Source: Chloroflexota bacterium (GTDB lineage: Bacteria > Chloroflexota > Dehalococcoidia > Lucifugimonadales > UBA3495). Taken from it: 64,000 nt of DNA. Positions within the stretch are counted from its first letter, which is position 1; the number at the start of each line of letters is the position of its first letter. A model generated the notes under the pieces. That model saw only the letters and a list, made by a program, of their open reading frames with translations, was not told the origin of the DNA and did no database searches. A program made the translations under genes and the position numbers. Location of the stretch: positions 406 through 64,405 of the forward strand of contig VXOG01000067.1 in the NCBI GenBank assembly GCA_009840165.1. Direction: 5' to 3'. Positions 9,146-18,337 of this stretch are shown here, piece after piece.

Positions 9146-10339
9146 TTAAGCGCCCGAAGGGGGAACCTCCGCGCCCAGCGTATAGGCCGCCAGCGCCGCG
9201 GTCGTCGCATCGGGTAGGAGTTGTTCATTCTGCCGAGGCAGTATGCCATTTGGAAAATGCAAAGTGCGGGCTGGGTAGTTGATGGTAATGCCTTCGGCGG
9301 CAAAGCGGGAGTGGAGTCGTTTGATGAGTTCGCTGCGCACATTGAAGCCGGCGATGCGGTTCTGGGCCCGAATAACCACGACGAAATCGATGTTGCTGTC
9401 GCCAAAGGCCCGATAGATGAAGCGGGGTTCAAATTCACGCACTGCGCCCGGGTGCTCCTCGCGCACCGCGTTCGTTTCTTCCAAACCTATTCTTTCAACC
9501 TCAACAAGATCGCTCTCGTAAGCCACGCCGCAAGGTATTATCATATTCACCGGGTCTTCGGGCTTGTTGAAATTGGTGATGATAGTTTCGGCAAAGACGG
9601 AATTGGGGACCACGACCAGGTTGTTGGTTCTGGTGCGGAGGCGAGTGCTGCGCCAGTTGACATCCACCACGAAGCCGTCGATGCCGTTCGCCATTTCGAT
9701 ATAGTCGCCAACATTGATTACACCCTCGCTGATGACGTAGGTGCCGGCAAACAGGTTGCCGAGCGTGGGCTGCAAAGCCAGGGCGATGGCCAGGCCAGCG
9801 ATGCCGAGACCGGCGATCAACGGGCTGATGTTGAGGCCAAGAATGTCCAGAGAAACCATGACGGCGACGGCTACTACGAAGGCTAACACCCCGCGACGCA
9901 CCAGTGGAAACAGCCAACCGCTGGAACCGTCGGGGCGGGAATTCTGCGCACGGATTTCCAGCCAAAACAAGAACCCGGAAGCTAGTCCGTTGACCAGCAC
10001 GGCGCCAATCAGGATCGCGATAACGCTGCTGGCTTTGTTGAGTAGAATTTGGACCTGGGGTGGTGGCGAAAGAGCTATCAGCGCCAAGTAGAGGCCTGCC
10101 AACAAGACAAATGCCGCAATAGGAATTCTGATGGCGGCTACGGTCTTGACGTCGAAGTTGGCTCCGGCAACAATGCTCAATCTGAGCAGCCTACGGAATA
10201 CCAGCGTGCTGAACACCAGGGCCACTACGATTGAGACCGCCAGGATGATTCCGCTGACTACCAGGTCGGACCAGCCGATCGTGGCGCCGACAATCCACTC
10301 GTAAAGATCGTTCCACCAGGTACGACTCTCGCTCACCAT
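9146..10339 (-). CDS. MscS-family mechanosensitive channel (tandem paralog)
   Basis: The product has 397 residues, collinear with its neighbour at 7845-9074: four N-terminal hydrophobic segments, the pore signature GLGIAGLAIALALQPTLGNLFAG, INVGDYIEMANGIDGFVVDV and the shared VNWRSTRLRTR(T)NNLVV. The ATG at 10339 lies 1 base after the sir2 stop codon and has AGGAGG 6 bases upstream, so it is preferred over an ATG that overlaps sir2. It probably ends a recF-sir2-mscS transcript. Confidence 0.9.
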   Translation of the reverse strand: MVSESRTWWNDLYEWIVGATIGWSDLVVSGIILAVSIVVALVFSTLVFRRLLRLSIVAGANFDVKTVAAIRIPIAAFVLLAGLYLALIALSPPPQVQILLNKASSVIAILIGAVLVNGLASGFLFWLEIRAQNSRPDGSSGWLFPLVRRGVLAFVVAVAVMVSLDILGLNISPLIAGLGIAGLAIALALQPTLGNLFAGTYVISEGVINVGDYIEMANGIDGFVVDVNWRSTRLRTRTNNLVVVPNSVFAETIITNFNKPEDPVNMIIPCGVAYESDLVEVERIGLEETNAVREEHPGAVREFEPRFIYRAFGDSNIDFVVVIRAQNRIAGFNVRSELIKRLHSRFAAEGITINYPARTLHFPNGILPRQNEQLLPDATTAALAAYTLGAEVPPSGA

Positions 10340-10340
10340 T

Positions 10341-11156
10341 CTAATCCTCCTCACTTTTCAAGGGGCGCAAGGAACGCGCAATTGCCGGAAGAACATCTCC
10401 TGCCTGCCCAGTAAGCGCCAGGTGAACAGATGCGGTGAGCTGGGTTGATTCCGGGTTGACCTCGATGATTTGTGCGCCACCCTCGCGTGCCATCAGGGGA
10501 AACTGGGCCGCCGGGTTGACTGCACCAGACGTACCTACCAGCAACATTGCGTCGCACTTCTGCACTTCCTCAATGCAGGCATCCAGGGTAGCGCGTGGGA
10601 TCGGTTCCCCGAACATCACTGTATCCAGCTTGATCACGCCGCCGCACTCATTGCAAATTGGAGGCAGATCCGTAATTGCGTATCCGTCGCGGGGTTGTCG
10701 ATGCCCACAGCCCACGCAGCGGAGGTAGTTGCGGTTGCCATGTATTTCAAGAACTGATTTCGAACCTTCCCTGGTGTGCAGCCCGTCAACGTTCTGCGTG
10801 ATCACCGCTCGCAGGATTCCCAGCTCCTCCAGCTCCGCCATGGCAGCGTGCCCGGGGTTGGGCATCGCCCGGTCCACCGCATCCTTGAGGTCATAAGTCG
10901 GATTGCCTGGGGTTGATTCATCGCGCAGGCGTTGTTCCCACCAAGCTTGTGGATCTTGGGAGAAAACCCGGTAGGACAGGTTGGACGGCTGACCGTAGCG
11001 TGTCCACAGTCCATCGGGACCCCGAAACGACGGGATGCCGCTTTCCACCGAAAGCCCCGCTCCGGTCAATGCAATGGCATACCTGGCATCGGCAAGAATG
11101 TCGGCGGCGGTAAGCAGGGCCTTTTCAAAGTCGCAGGATGTTGACATTTGTGCCAT
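10341..11156 (-). CDS. Sir2-family NAD-dependent protein deacylase
   Basis: The product has 271 residues. The NAD site is GAGLSVESGIPSFRG near residue 33. TQNVDGLH with the following HGN carries the catalytic His. Four zinc cysteines appear as CVGC and CNEC. Late motifs GTSGAVNPAA and EVNPE complete the fold. Sirtuins remove acyl groups from lysines at the cost of NAD. The ATG directly abuts the recF stop codon, implying coupled expression. Confidence 0.92.
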   Translation of the reverse strand: MAQMSTSCDFEKALLTAADILADARYAIALTGAGLSVESGIPSFRGPDGLWTRYGQPSNLSYRVFSQDPQAWWEQRLRDESTPGNPTYDLKDAVDRAMPNPGHAAMAELEELGILRAVITQNVDGLHTREGSKSVLEIHGNRNYLRCVGCGHRQPRDGYAITDLPPICNECGGVIKLDTVMFGEPIPRATLDACIEEVQKCDAMLLVGTSGAVNPAAQFPLMAREGGAQIIEVNPESTQLTASVHLALTGQAGDVLPAIARSLRPLKSEED

Positions 11157-12335
11157 TCAATCTACACGGGTAACCAAACCAGCGCAAACTTGGAAATAGG
11201 TCGCCTCGTTCCCCAGCGTGGACCGAGCCAAGTCCGCATCCGTTGTTGTAATCAGAATCTGGTGGTAGGCGGTTGTCTTGTGCAAGACTCGTTCTCTACG
11301 TCCCGCGTCCATTTCCGAAAACACGTCGTCGAGCAGAATTATTGGGGAGTCGCTCCGCGCATCCGACAGGTAGTCGGCTTCAGCCAGCCGCAACGAGAGT
11401 GCGATGGTGCGCGCTTCACCCCGCGAGGCGTAAGAATTTGCATCCAGCCCATTGACGATAATGGCGATATCATCGCGGTGCGGGCCAGTGGCGGTGATTG
11501 CGGTAGCTTGTTCGCGCGGCGCACGCTGATGCAACCACCGCCGGAACTCCGCCTCGGTATCGGCCGCAGTATGCTCCGGGGGCAGGTTGGGGCGGTATTC
11601 GATTTCAAGAACGGCGTTGGGTTCCGCGAGTTCGCGATGGTGGAATTCCGCAAACCCTGCCAACCGTTGTATTGCATCGCTGCGCCGCAGAATGATCTGG
11701 ACACCGGCCGCAACCAACTGATTGTCCCAATATGCCATTTCGTCCGGGTCAACGTAGTTTTGCCGTTGACGGCGGAGCAGACCGTTACGATTGCGAAGGG
11801 CCGACTGATACCGTTGCAGCGCTTCCAGGTATTCCCGGTGGGCTTGGGAAATCAGCACATCCAGATAGCGCCGTCGGTGTGAGGGGGAACCCAGGACCAG
11901 GTCCAGGTCGTCCACTACGAAAAGCGTTGCCCCTATCCGCCCCACCAGCCCGGATGCAGTGGAAGGTTGGCGATTGACCCGGATCTGCTTGGCAACTGCC
12001 GGTACAGCAGGGCCCCCGTCTTCGTGGCCCTCTCGTGTGCGAACTGGCGCGGCAGGTTGGTAGCCAACTACTACCGTGATGTCCTGTCCACCGTCAACTG
12101 CTACGCCCGTGATGTACGCGGCTTCACCGTTTCTGACTGCTTCAAAGTTCACCACTTCCCGCTCACGTTCGGCTCGAAAGGCTCGGCCTACGGCCAGAGT
12201 ATAGGCAGCTTCCAGTAATGCAGTCTTCCCCTGGGCATTTGCCCCGTGAAACACGGAAATACCGGGCGCCAGTTCGATGTCCGTCTGCCGGAAGACGCGG
12301 AAATTAGTAAGGCTCAGTCGTGAAAGGTATGCCAA
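11157..12335 (-). CDS. recF: DNA replication and repair protein RecF
   Basis: The product has 392 residues. LTNFRVF and the Walker A GANAQGKTALLEA are at the N-terminus. DDLDLVLGSPSHRRRYLD is in the middle. The ABC signature SRGEARTIALSLRLAEA and the Walker B ILLDDVFSEMD are near the end, all diagnostic of RecF. RecF binds ssDNA-dsDNA junctions and with RecOR loads RecA at gaps. It is not beside dnaA/dnaN, its usual place, but sits upstream of a sirtuin. Confidence 0.92.
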   Translation of the reverse strand: MAYLSRLSLTNFRVFRQTDIELAPGISVFHGANAQGKTALLEAAYTLAVGRAFRAEREREVVNFEAVRNGEAAYITGVAVDGGQDITVVVGYQPAAPVRTREGHEDGGPAVPAVAKQIRVNRQPSTASGLVGRIGATLFVVDDLDLVLGSPSHRRRYLDVLISQAHREYLEALQRYQSALRNRNGLLRRQRQNYVDPDEMAYWDNQLVAAGVQIILRRSDAIQRLAGFAEFHHRELAEPNAVLEIEYRPNLPPEHTAADTEAEFRRWLHQRAPREQATAITATGPHRDDIAIIVNGLDANSYASRGEARTIALSLRLAEADYLSDARSDSPIILLDDVFSEMDAGRRERVLHKTTAYHQILITTTDADLARSTLGNEATYFQVCAGLVTRVD

Positions 12336-12362
12336 ATGCGATCAACACGCAGGGAGCCTGAT

Positions 12363-12791
12363 TTACTTATCCTTGGCGCAGCCTTCGCAGTATCCGTAGA
12401 AATCAACCCGTTGGGAAGACACACGAAAATCCGTGCGTCGGCTGATCGATTGTTCCAGCTCGGCCACGCGTTCCTGTCCCACGTCGGCATCGACCACTGA
12501 CCCACATCCCAGGCACACCAGGTTGGCGTGCGGCGATAGGTTGGCATCGTAACGGGACAGTTTCTGAAAGGGAAGCTCACGGACTATGCCAGCCTGCTCC
12601 AGCAGTCCCAGGGTGGAATACACCGTAGCCAGCGTGACATAAGGAAAGAAATCGCGAACCCTCTCGAAAATCTCGCGGACCGTGGGGTGGTCCGCAGAGT
12701 TCACAACCACTTCGGCAATCGCCAGCCGTTGCGGAGTTAGTCGTATCCCGAGAGGTTTCAGTTGTGCTGCTAAGTGTTCTTGAGTAGTCAA
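12363..12791 (-). CDS. Fur-family metal/peroxide-responsive regulator
   Basis: The product has 142 residues. The winged helix includes RLTPQRLAIAEVV and TLATVYSTLGLLEQAGIV. The dimerisation half has the HANLVCLGCGSVVD segment and the C-terminal CEGC, giving two CxxC pairs for a structural zinc. The sequence resembles PerR more than Fur or Zur, but the metal cannot be decided. It lies 27 bases upstream of recF in the same direction. No clear Fur/PerR box was seen upstream of it. Confidence 0.88.
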   Translation of the reverse strand: MTTQEHLAAQLKPLGIRLTPQRLAIAEVVVNSADHPTVREIFERVRDFFPYVTLATVYSTLGLLEQAGIVRELPFQKLSRYDANLSPHANLVCLGCGSVVDADVGQERVAELEQSISRRTDFRVSSQRVDFYGYCEGCAKDK

Positions 12792-12879
12792 AACGCTACG
12801 TCCGATGTGGAAGAATTATAGTAAACCAGTATAGCATTCCCCAGCAGGGCTTAGAGCATCCAGCCGGCGGTTTTAGAAA

Positions 12880-12907
12880 GTAGGGGCGAATGATTATTCG
12901 CCCCTAC
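12880..12907. repeat. GTAGGGGC-type palindrome, copy 2
   Basis: A 28-base palindrome with left arm GTAGGGGCGAATGA, differing by one base from the copy at 14051. It lies just downstream of the NHL gene stop codon, between it and the Fur gene. Confidence 0.85.
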
Positions 12908-12929
12908 GAAATGAGCCACACGCGGGATT

Positions 12930-14003
12930 CTAGAGGCGGCCGCCGCCCCCGGATACGCGCTCGTTGACGCCGTAGAAAACGGAATCCTGCTTCTGGAAGA
13001 CTTGGATTCGAGAACGAGCGGTTTCTACCACGAATACCCGACCCTCGTCGTCGCACTCAACGGCGATGGGCCCCCAGAACAGTTTTTCCCGTTCTACGCC
13101 CTGGGCAATCTTGCGCTCCTCCCACATCTCGGGATTAGCGTCCAGTTTGCCAACGCCCCACTGGGAGATAGTCGCCTCCCCGTAGGTCATGCCCGCGAAG
13201 GAGCCGTCGGGGTGGAATATCTGCATCCGGTCGTTGTTCCAGTCGGCGACATAGATGGTGCCTTCATTGTCCACGGCGACGTCGGTGGGCCGGTTGAACT
13301 GACCATCGCCGTCTCCAGTTTCACCGAACTCCATCAGGAACTTGCCGTCCGCGGTGAACTTCTGGATGCGGTCGTTCCGCCAGTCGGCAACGTAAACGTT
13401 GCCGGCGGAGTCGGTGTCAATCCCGAAGGGCATGTTGAATTGGCCGGGGCCTGATCCAAACTCGCCCCACTGGCCGATGTACTCGCCGTCGGCGCTGAGC
13501 ATCTGTACCCGGTGATTGTTGCAGTCCACCAGGTACAGCACGTCATCCTTGCCGAAGACCAGGCCGCTGGGCTTGTTCCACTGGCCGTCGCTATCGCCGG
13601 AGCGCTCCCACTTGGTCAGGTACTCGCCGTCCGGTGAATAGATGCTGATGCGGTCCAGGTATTCATCCGCGAGGTAAACGTTGCCGTTGGGCCCCACGGT
13701 GATGGCGGTGGGCCAGATGATGGCACCGTCGGTTGAAACGGCTTCACCGTCGCCCTGCTCGAACACGCCCTTGGCGAACTCGCTGATGAACTCTTCGCCG
13801 ACGGTACACATGGTGATGCGCTTGCCGTCCGGGCGATAATCATAGGAGCGGTTGGCGACATACATGATGTCGTCTTCGGCCCGGGCCATGGCGGTAGGGT
13901 TTCGGAATCCCGGCCCGGAGAACTCGGCTCTGCCGATGGTATGGGTGTATTGCAACGAAATGCCGAGAGTGGGCAATCCGGTGCGATCAATAGTAGTGGT
14001 CAT
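12930..14003 (-). CDS. NHL-repeat six-bladed beta-propeller protein
   Basis: The product has 357 residues. At least five repeats of the form G-x-F-x-x-P-x-x(V/I)A-VD-x-x-G-x-(V/I)YVADWxNDRIQ are visible, typical NHL blades. No signal peptide is seen, so it is either cytoplasmic or exported by an unrecognised route. NHL propellers bind ligands or act as lactonases/lyases; no catalytic set can be named. It is third in the DUF1800-DUF1501-NHL transcript. GGAGGAATTTGT precedes the ATG. Confidence 0.85.
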   Translation of the reverse strand: MTTTIDRTGLPTLGISLQYTHTIGRAEFSGPGFRNPTAMARAEDDIMYVANRSYDYRPDGKRITMCTVGEEFISEFAKGVFEQGDGEAVSTDGAIIWPTAITVGPNGNVYLADEYLDRISIYSPDGEYLTKWERSGDSDGQWNKPSGLVFGKDDVLYLVDCNNHRVQMLSADGEYIGQWGEFGSGPGQFNMPFGIDTDSAGNVYVADWRNDRIQKFTADGKFLMEFGETGDGDGQFNRPTDVAVDNEGTIYVADWNNDRMQIFHPDGSFAGMTYGEATISQWGVGKLDANPEMWEERKIAQGVEREKLFWGPIAVECDDEGRVFVVETARSRIQVFQKQDSVFYGVNERVSGGGGRL

Positions 14004-14050
14004 ACAAATTCCTCCGTTGGAACGGACGCTGGGTCTGCCGGATGCGCGTC

Positions 14051-14078
14051 GTAGGGGCGAATAATTATTCGCCCCTAC
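14051..14078. repeat. GTAGGGGC-type palindrome, copy 3
   Basis: A perfect 28-base palindrome with half-site GTAGGGGCGAATAA, between the DUF1501 and NHL genes inside the presumed operon. Confidence 0.88.
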
Positions 14079-14093
14079 ACAGGCCGCAATCCT

Positions 14094-15227
14094 TTAGATC
14101 AAATTGAACTTTTCGAACTGGCCGTTCACCAACGGCTGCGCGTCAAGTTTCATCCAGTTTTCCAACAGGTCGGTGTAGATGCTGCGGAAATCGTTGTTGA
14201 AGTGCAGGTCGCCCTCCAGCAACTTGTCCTCTTCCAGCGAAGGATACTCGCCGTACAGCCCGCCCTTCACGTTGTCGCCAACTACGAAGGCAACGCCGCC
14301 GCTGCCGTGGTCGGTTCCGGAGCCGTTGTCGTGGACCCGGCGGCCGAACTCGGTGAAGACCAGCACCGTTACATTGTCGCTGGCGTCGTGTTCGCGCAGG
14401 TCGTCGATGAAGTCGGCGATGGCGTTGGACGTGTTGCCCCACAGGCTGGCGTGGGCCGCCAGTTCGCCGGCATGGGTGTCGAAGCTGTTGTACGGCGCGG
14501 TGGTGTACAGGATGCGGGTGCCGAACCCGGCCAGATGCACCTGGGCAATGTTCTTCATGTATTGCGCGACCACGTCGTCACCATATTCGACACTGGAGCT
14601 GTACATTTCGGGAGCGGTGCTGAGGATGTCGGCTCCCTTGAGGGCGTCCATGCCGGTCTGGGAGAGGTAGTCCACCACGGCGCTGCGCCCGATGGTCGGT
14701 GAGTACATCTTGGAGAAGATGTCCAGAGCCTCGGTGCGCTGCTCGTCGGCTTCGATGCCGGTCAGTACGCCGTAAGTGGCCAGGTTGCCGACAGAGGCAA
14801 CGGGGACGCCGGGCGCGGCCAGGGCGCGGGGGAGTCCTCGCCCGAAGTTCACGCCGGTCAGCACGTTTTCCTTGTTGGGGTCAATCTCGCGGATGGCGCG
14901 ACCCAGCCAACCTTCCGTGCCCTGCTTGTCGGGCTCGCAGGTGTGCCAGATGTCCATGCTGCGGAAGTGGCTGCGGTTGGGGTTGGCGTACCCGACGCCC
15001 TGGATGACTGCGACCTTGCCTTCATCGTAGAGCCTCTTCAACGGGCCCATGTTGGGGTTCAATCCGACGTACCCGTCCAGGTCGAGCGCCTGCCCTTCGG
15101 GAACGCGCACGGATGGACGGTTGTCATAATACAAGGGGTCGCCGTGGGGCACCAACGTGTTCAGCGCGTCGTTGCCGCCGGAAAGCTGGAGTACCACCAG
15201 CACCGGGTCTTTCTTGGTTGCGGTCAT
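14094..15227 (-). CDS. DUF1501 family protein
   Basis: The product has 377 residues. LVVLQLSGGNDALNTLVPHGDPLYY near the N-terminus, then GVGYANPNRSHFRSMDIWHT, VLVFTEFGRRVHDNGSGTDHGSGG and the C-terminal NDFRSIYTDLLENWM are the DUF1501 hallmarks, related to the sulfatase/alkaline phosphatase fold. Most family members carry a Tat signal peptide; this one starts directly with the domain. AAGGAGATACAAA precedes the ATG at 15227. The pairing with DUF1800 immediately upstream is common in this family, but their joint function is unknown. Confidence 0.88.
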   Translation of the reverse strand: MTATKKDPVLVVLQLSGGNDALNTLVPHGDPLYYDNRPSVRVPEGQALDLDGYVGLNPNMGPLKRLYDEGKVAVIQGVGYANPNRSHFRSMDIWHTCEPDKQGTEGWLGRAIREIDPNKENVLTGVNFGRGLPRALAAPGVPVASVGNLATYGVLTGIEADEQRTEALDIFSKMYSPTIGRSAVVDYLSQTGMDALKGADILSTAPEMYSSSVEYGDDVVAQYMKNIAQVHLAGFGTRILYTTAPYNSFDTHAGELAAHASLWGNTSNAIADFIDDLREHDASDNVTVLVFTEFGRRVHDNGSGTDHGSGGVAFVVGDNVKGGLYGEYPSLEEDKLLEGDLHFNNDFRSIYTDLLENWMKLDAQPLVNGQFEKFNLI

Positions 15228-15272
15228 TTTGTATCTCCTTGTAGTTCGGTAAAAGCACAACGATTGACGTTA

Positions 15273-15307
15273 CACGCGGGGGGCGAATAGTTATCCGCCG
15301 CCCGCGT
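15273..15307. repeat. Degenerate GTAGGGGC-type palindrome, copy 4
   Basis: An imperfect inverted repeat, ACGCGGG-GGGCGAATA with TATCCGCC-GCCCGCGT, between the DUF1800 and DUF1501 genes. Its core, GGGCGAATA, matches the copies at 12880 and 14051, so it is read as a decayed member. Confidence 0.6.
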
Positions 15308-15315
15308 GGGGTGTG

Positions 15316-16722
15316 TTACGCGAACTGGTACTCCTGGGTGCTGACGATGAGCTGCAGCGTCTGGGCGATGGTCTCCGAGTATTCCGGTGTGCCGATGGCA
15401 GGGTTGCCGTTGCTGCTGGCGTAGGCGATGAGCTGGTCGCGGGTCTCCGGGGCCAACTCGTAAGCGCCGACCATTTCCAGGCAGCGGTCAACGATGTTCT
15501 CGGCGCCGGCCACTTCTTCACTGCCCAGGCGAGAGACGATGTCCCGGATGCCGGGCAGGCCGGTGTTGCCCACCTGGTCGGCGGCGAAGTTGATGCGCTC
15601 CACCAGCGTGCCGGAGTCGATCCACTCGGCGCCGGTGTGCCAGCCCTCCACGGTGGGTGGATTCATCAGATCCTGGCCCATGTAGCGGATGGTGTTGGCC
15701 AGCGGCTGTAGGCCGAGCTTGGGGGACGTGAAGTCCTGTACCAAGCGCATGGTGCCGATCACCACTTCGGTGGGGCTCTTCACCTTTTCAAAGCGGGCAT
15801 TCTTGAAGAAGTCCGAGTTGAACATAACCCGCAGCATGGCGGTGAGGTCGTAACCGGAATCGAAGTAGGTTTGTTCCAGCAGTGCGATGGCTTCCGGATC
15901 CCGCGGCGGCGTGTTCTGCCAGGCCGGAACCTGAACTTCGTCGGCCACGAAGAAGTTGTACAGATGGCGGGAGACGAAACGGGCGGCCGACTGTTGGCGA
16001 CAGATGATGTTGACGATGTCGTCGCCGTTGAAGTTGCCGGTTTCGCCGAGGAACGTCTTGTCCTCTTCGTCGTGGTCGTAGGGGTTATAAATGAAGTTGG
16101 ACTCGTACCGGCCGTAGGGGTAGCGGGGCACGGCGTTGGTGATGGTCCAGCCGGTGAAGGCGCGAGCCGCTTCCTTGACGTCGTCTTCGGAGTAGTTGGC
16201 CTGGCCGTCCATGCCCACGCCCATGGAGAACAGTTCCAGCAACTCGCGGCCCCAGTTCTCGTTGATGGCGCCCTTGTGGCTCATGCAGTTGTCGAGGTAG
16301 AACACCATGGCCGGGTCGCGGGACAGTCCTTGGAGCAGCGTCTCAAAGCTGCCCATGCCCAACTCGCGGAACATGTCGAGCTGGAGTTGAATCTGGCGGC
16401 CGTGCTCGCATTTGGAGTTGCCGGTGCAGAGTATGCCATGCCAGAACAGGGCCATCTTCTCCTGCAGCGGGCGCTTGGTGTTGATCATCCGATAGGTGAG
16501 ATACGCCTGGTTCACTTCCAGGGCGTTCATCTCTTTCCAGTCCACGAAGTGACGCTCAAGGATGTCCATTTCCAGGTCCGGCTGGTTGCCGGGACTCAGC
16601 AGTTCCTCAACGGTTGCTTCGTAGCCATTGGCGGCGCGCTCTTCCAGCTCGGCATAGGTGGCGCCGAAGCCGGCCCGACGCATCAGATGCGCCATCTGGG
16701 CGATTTCCTGGTTGGTGGGCAT
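15316..16722 (-). CDS. DUF1800 family protein
   Basis: The product has 468 residues. HLMRRAGFGATYAELEERA is the typical DUF1800 opening. ALFWHGILCTG, YLDNCMSHKGAINENWGRELLELFSMG, YSEDDVKEAARAFTGWTI and NPPTVEGWHTGAEWI follow in the family order. AGGAGGTATCCGC precedes the ATG at 16722, favouring it over an ATG 12 codons upstream. No signal peptide is visible. It is the first gene of the DUF1800-DUF1501-NHL set. Its biochemical role is unknown. Confidence 0.88.
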   Translation of the reverse strand: MPTNQEIAQMAHLMRRAGFGATYAELEERAANGYEATVEELLSPGNQPDLEMDILERHFVDWKEMNALEVNQAYLTYRMINTKRPLQEKMALFWHGILCTGNSKCEHGRQIQLQLDMFRELGMGSFETLLQGLSRDPAMVFYLDNCMSHKGAINENWGRELLELFSMGVGMDGQANYSEDDVKEAARAFTGWTITNAVPRYPYGRYESNFIYNPYDHDEEDKTFLGETGNFNGDDIVNIICRQQSAARFVSRHLYNFFVADEVQVPAWQNTPPRDPEAIALLEQTYFDSGYDLTAMLRVMFNSDFFKNARFEKVKSPTEVVIGTMRLVQDFTSPKLGLQPLANTIRYMGQDLMNPPTVEGWHTGAEWIDSGTLVERINFAADQVGNTGLPGIRDIVSRLGSEEVAGAENIVDRCLEMVGAYELAPETRDQLIAYASSNGNPAIGTPEYSETIAQTLQLIVSTQEYQFA

Positions 16723-16931
16723 TGCGGATACCTCCTGCGGTTGTTTCAACGGTTTCAATTACAAAACCGGGGTGTTAATTGCGGAAACCGTAACAAACAG
16801 CGCAGTACGCGTTGCCCGCACAGCCACCGCGTCGGATGCCCGAATACTACTCGCCGGGCAGCGTAGGTGTCAAGAAAAACAACGGCCGGCAGAGGGCATG
16901 GCAATGTTGCCGGTGGGAGCCTCTGAGATCA

Positions 16932-17870
16932 TTAGCGGCGGAAAACGATCGCTCGGTTGTCGCGCAAACCCCGCAGTGGATCCCATTCGGTTGGCCGCGT
17001 CAGTCTCGGTTCGTCTTTGAGTCCCAACTCGTGAGCCAAACTACGCCGCCATTCATTTACCAGTGTCAGTTCTCCCGACAGCAGCAACGGCCCGATTTCG
17101 GCGGGTATTCCCGCTCCAGCAAACGGTGAAACGTAATCAATCCCTTCGCGGTTGGCGTGGTGGAAGGTCATCAGGCCAAGTCGAGGGTTGAAGTTGTTGC
17201 GGATTTCCATAAGTTCCCGTCGGATGCCCTCCGCACAGTCCCTATAGTAGGCGTGCATCGACACCAGCCAACGGTCGGCGTCGCACGAGGTTTCAATATC
17301 CGAAGGATCAGCGATGCAGCGCAATCGCATGGATGAAGCACCCAGACTCCTGGCAGCCGGCCCGGATGCTAAGTCCATGGCAACGTCTTCTCGGGTGGCG
17401 ATTATGAATCGTTGCCAGAGGCCGAATCCGATGCGCGTCATAGCGTCGGACGGTTCGATTAGATAAACATTGATCTCGGGAACCCCGATCCCGCGTCCCT
17501 GCGCATCGAAAACCGCGAACGCGAGGCCGAATTCCATTGCCAGCGCGCCGCTGCCGAAGTCCACGATGTCCAACCGCCGTTTTTCCGCCAAGCGCGGCTG
17601 TCGCTCCCCCATAATCCGGCTGATGAGAGAGAATGCGGAGTTGATCTGGAACGGCTGGTACCATACGCTGTAGAACAACGCCACCAGGTCCGCGGCGTAC
17701 TCCGGCATTTCCAGCCGGGGGATCGAACCGTGGAGCGAATCCAGTGCGCGCACCACTAACGTCGCTTTCTCATGACGGCTGAGGCCCCTCGTAACGCGGG
17801 TGAATTCGGATGCCGCAGTGTCAGAGATCACGGCGTCGAGAGCGGCGGTGTCCGAAAGACCGTTTGCCAT
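16932..17870 (-). CDS. Unknown protein with possible methyltransferase-like fold
   Basis: The product has 312 residues. A segment near residues 100-140, DIVDFGSGALAMEFGLAFAVF then INVYLIEPSDAM, looks like motif I and the acidic post-I strand of a Rossmann methyltransferase. The rest matches nothing I recognise. The C-terminal half has HANREGIDYVSPFAG and a basic end. It is probably a soluble enzyme. The gene stands alone between the DUF1800 operon and the CoA-binding protein. Confidence 0.6.
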   Translation of the reverse strand: MANGLSDTAALDAVISDTAASEFTRVTRGLSRHEKATLVVRALDSLHGSIPRLEMPEYAADLVALFYSVWYQPFQINSAFSLISRIMGERQPRLAEKRRLDIVDFGSGALAMEFGLAFAVFDAQGRGIGVPEINVYLIEPSDAMTRIGFGLWQRFIIATREDVAMDLASGPAARSLGASSMRLRCIADPSDIETSCDADRWLVSMHAYYRDCAEGIRRELMEIRNNFNPRLGLMTFHHANREGIDYVSPFAGAGIPAEIGPLLLSGELTLVNEWRRSLAHELGLKDEPRLTRPTEWDPLRGLRDNRAIVFRR

Positions 17871-17892
17871 ATCGAATTGAGCCGCCCTACGG

Positions 17893-18315
17893 TTACGCTC
17901 GCCGCTGCTTGTGCTGCCGCAGGATGCAGTCGTCCATCACGACGCCCATTCCGGCTGCCCGCGCCCGTTCTGCTGCCGCCTCATCCACGACGCCGTCCTG
18001 CATCCATACGTATTCCGCACCGATGGCGATGGCATCATCGGTCACGCCGCCGGCGAACTCGCTGCGACGAAAAACGTCCACCAGGTCGATTTTCACGCCC
18101 TGTTCCTGCGCCGCCGCGGATGCCGACGCCAGATCGTCGTAAGATTGCTCTCCCAGTACCTCCGAGCGATTCAGCGCTGGGTTCACCGGAATGATGCGGT
18201 ATCCCTGAGACTGCATGTATGCCGAAACCCCATGGCTGTCCCGTGCCGTGTTGTCGGACAGTCCTACCACCGCGATGGTTTTCACGTTGTCCAGTATTTC
18301 GTCGATGAGGTCCAT
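17893..18315 (-). CDS. CoA-binding domain protein (YccU-like)
   Basis: The product has 140 residues and is a single Rossmann CoA-binding domain: KTIAVVGLSDNTARDSHGVSAYM, GYRIIPVNPA, KIDLVDVFRR and VWMQDGVVDEAAAERARAAG in order. Homologs bind CoA or a nucleotide; their role is unclear. The ATG at 18315, with GGAG upstream, is chosen because an ATG at 18354 would lie inside the palindrome at 18338-18366 and add 13 residues read from the repeat. Confidence 0.88.
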   Translation of the reverse strand: MDLIDEILDNVKTIAVVGLSDNTARDSHGVSAYMQSQGYRIIPVNPALNRSEVLGEQSYDDLASASAAAQEQGVKIDLVDVFRRSEFAGGVTDDAIAIGAEYVWMQDGVVDEAAAERARAAGMGVVMDDCILRQHKQRRA

Positions 18316-18337
18316 ATCGATACTCCAGTTACTATCG

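Noticed and set aside
9146-10339. The two MscS genes as a single broken gene
   Set aside because: Each is full length with its own start and pore signature, so they are tandem paralogs.
15871-16866. Plus-strand open frame opposite the DUF1800 gene
   Set aside because: Antisense shadow; the minus-strand frame has all DUF1800 motifs and a strong ribosome-binding site.
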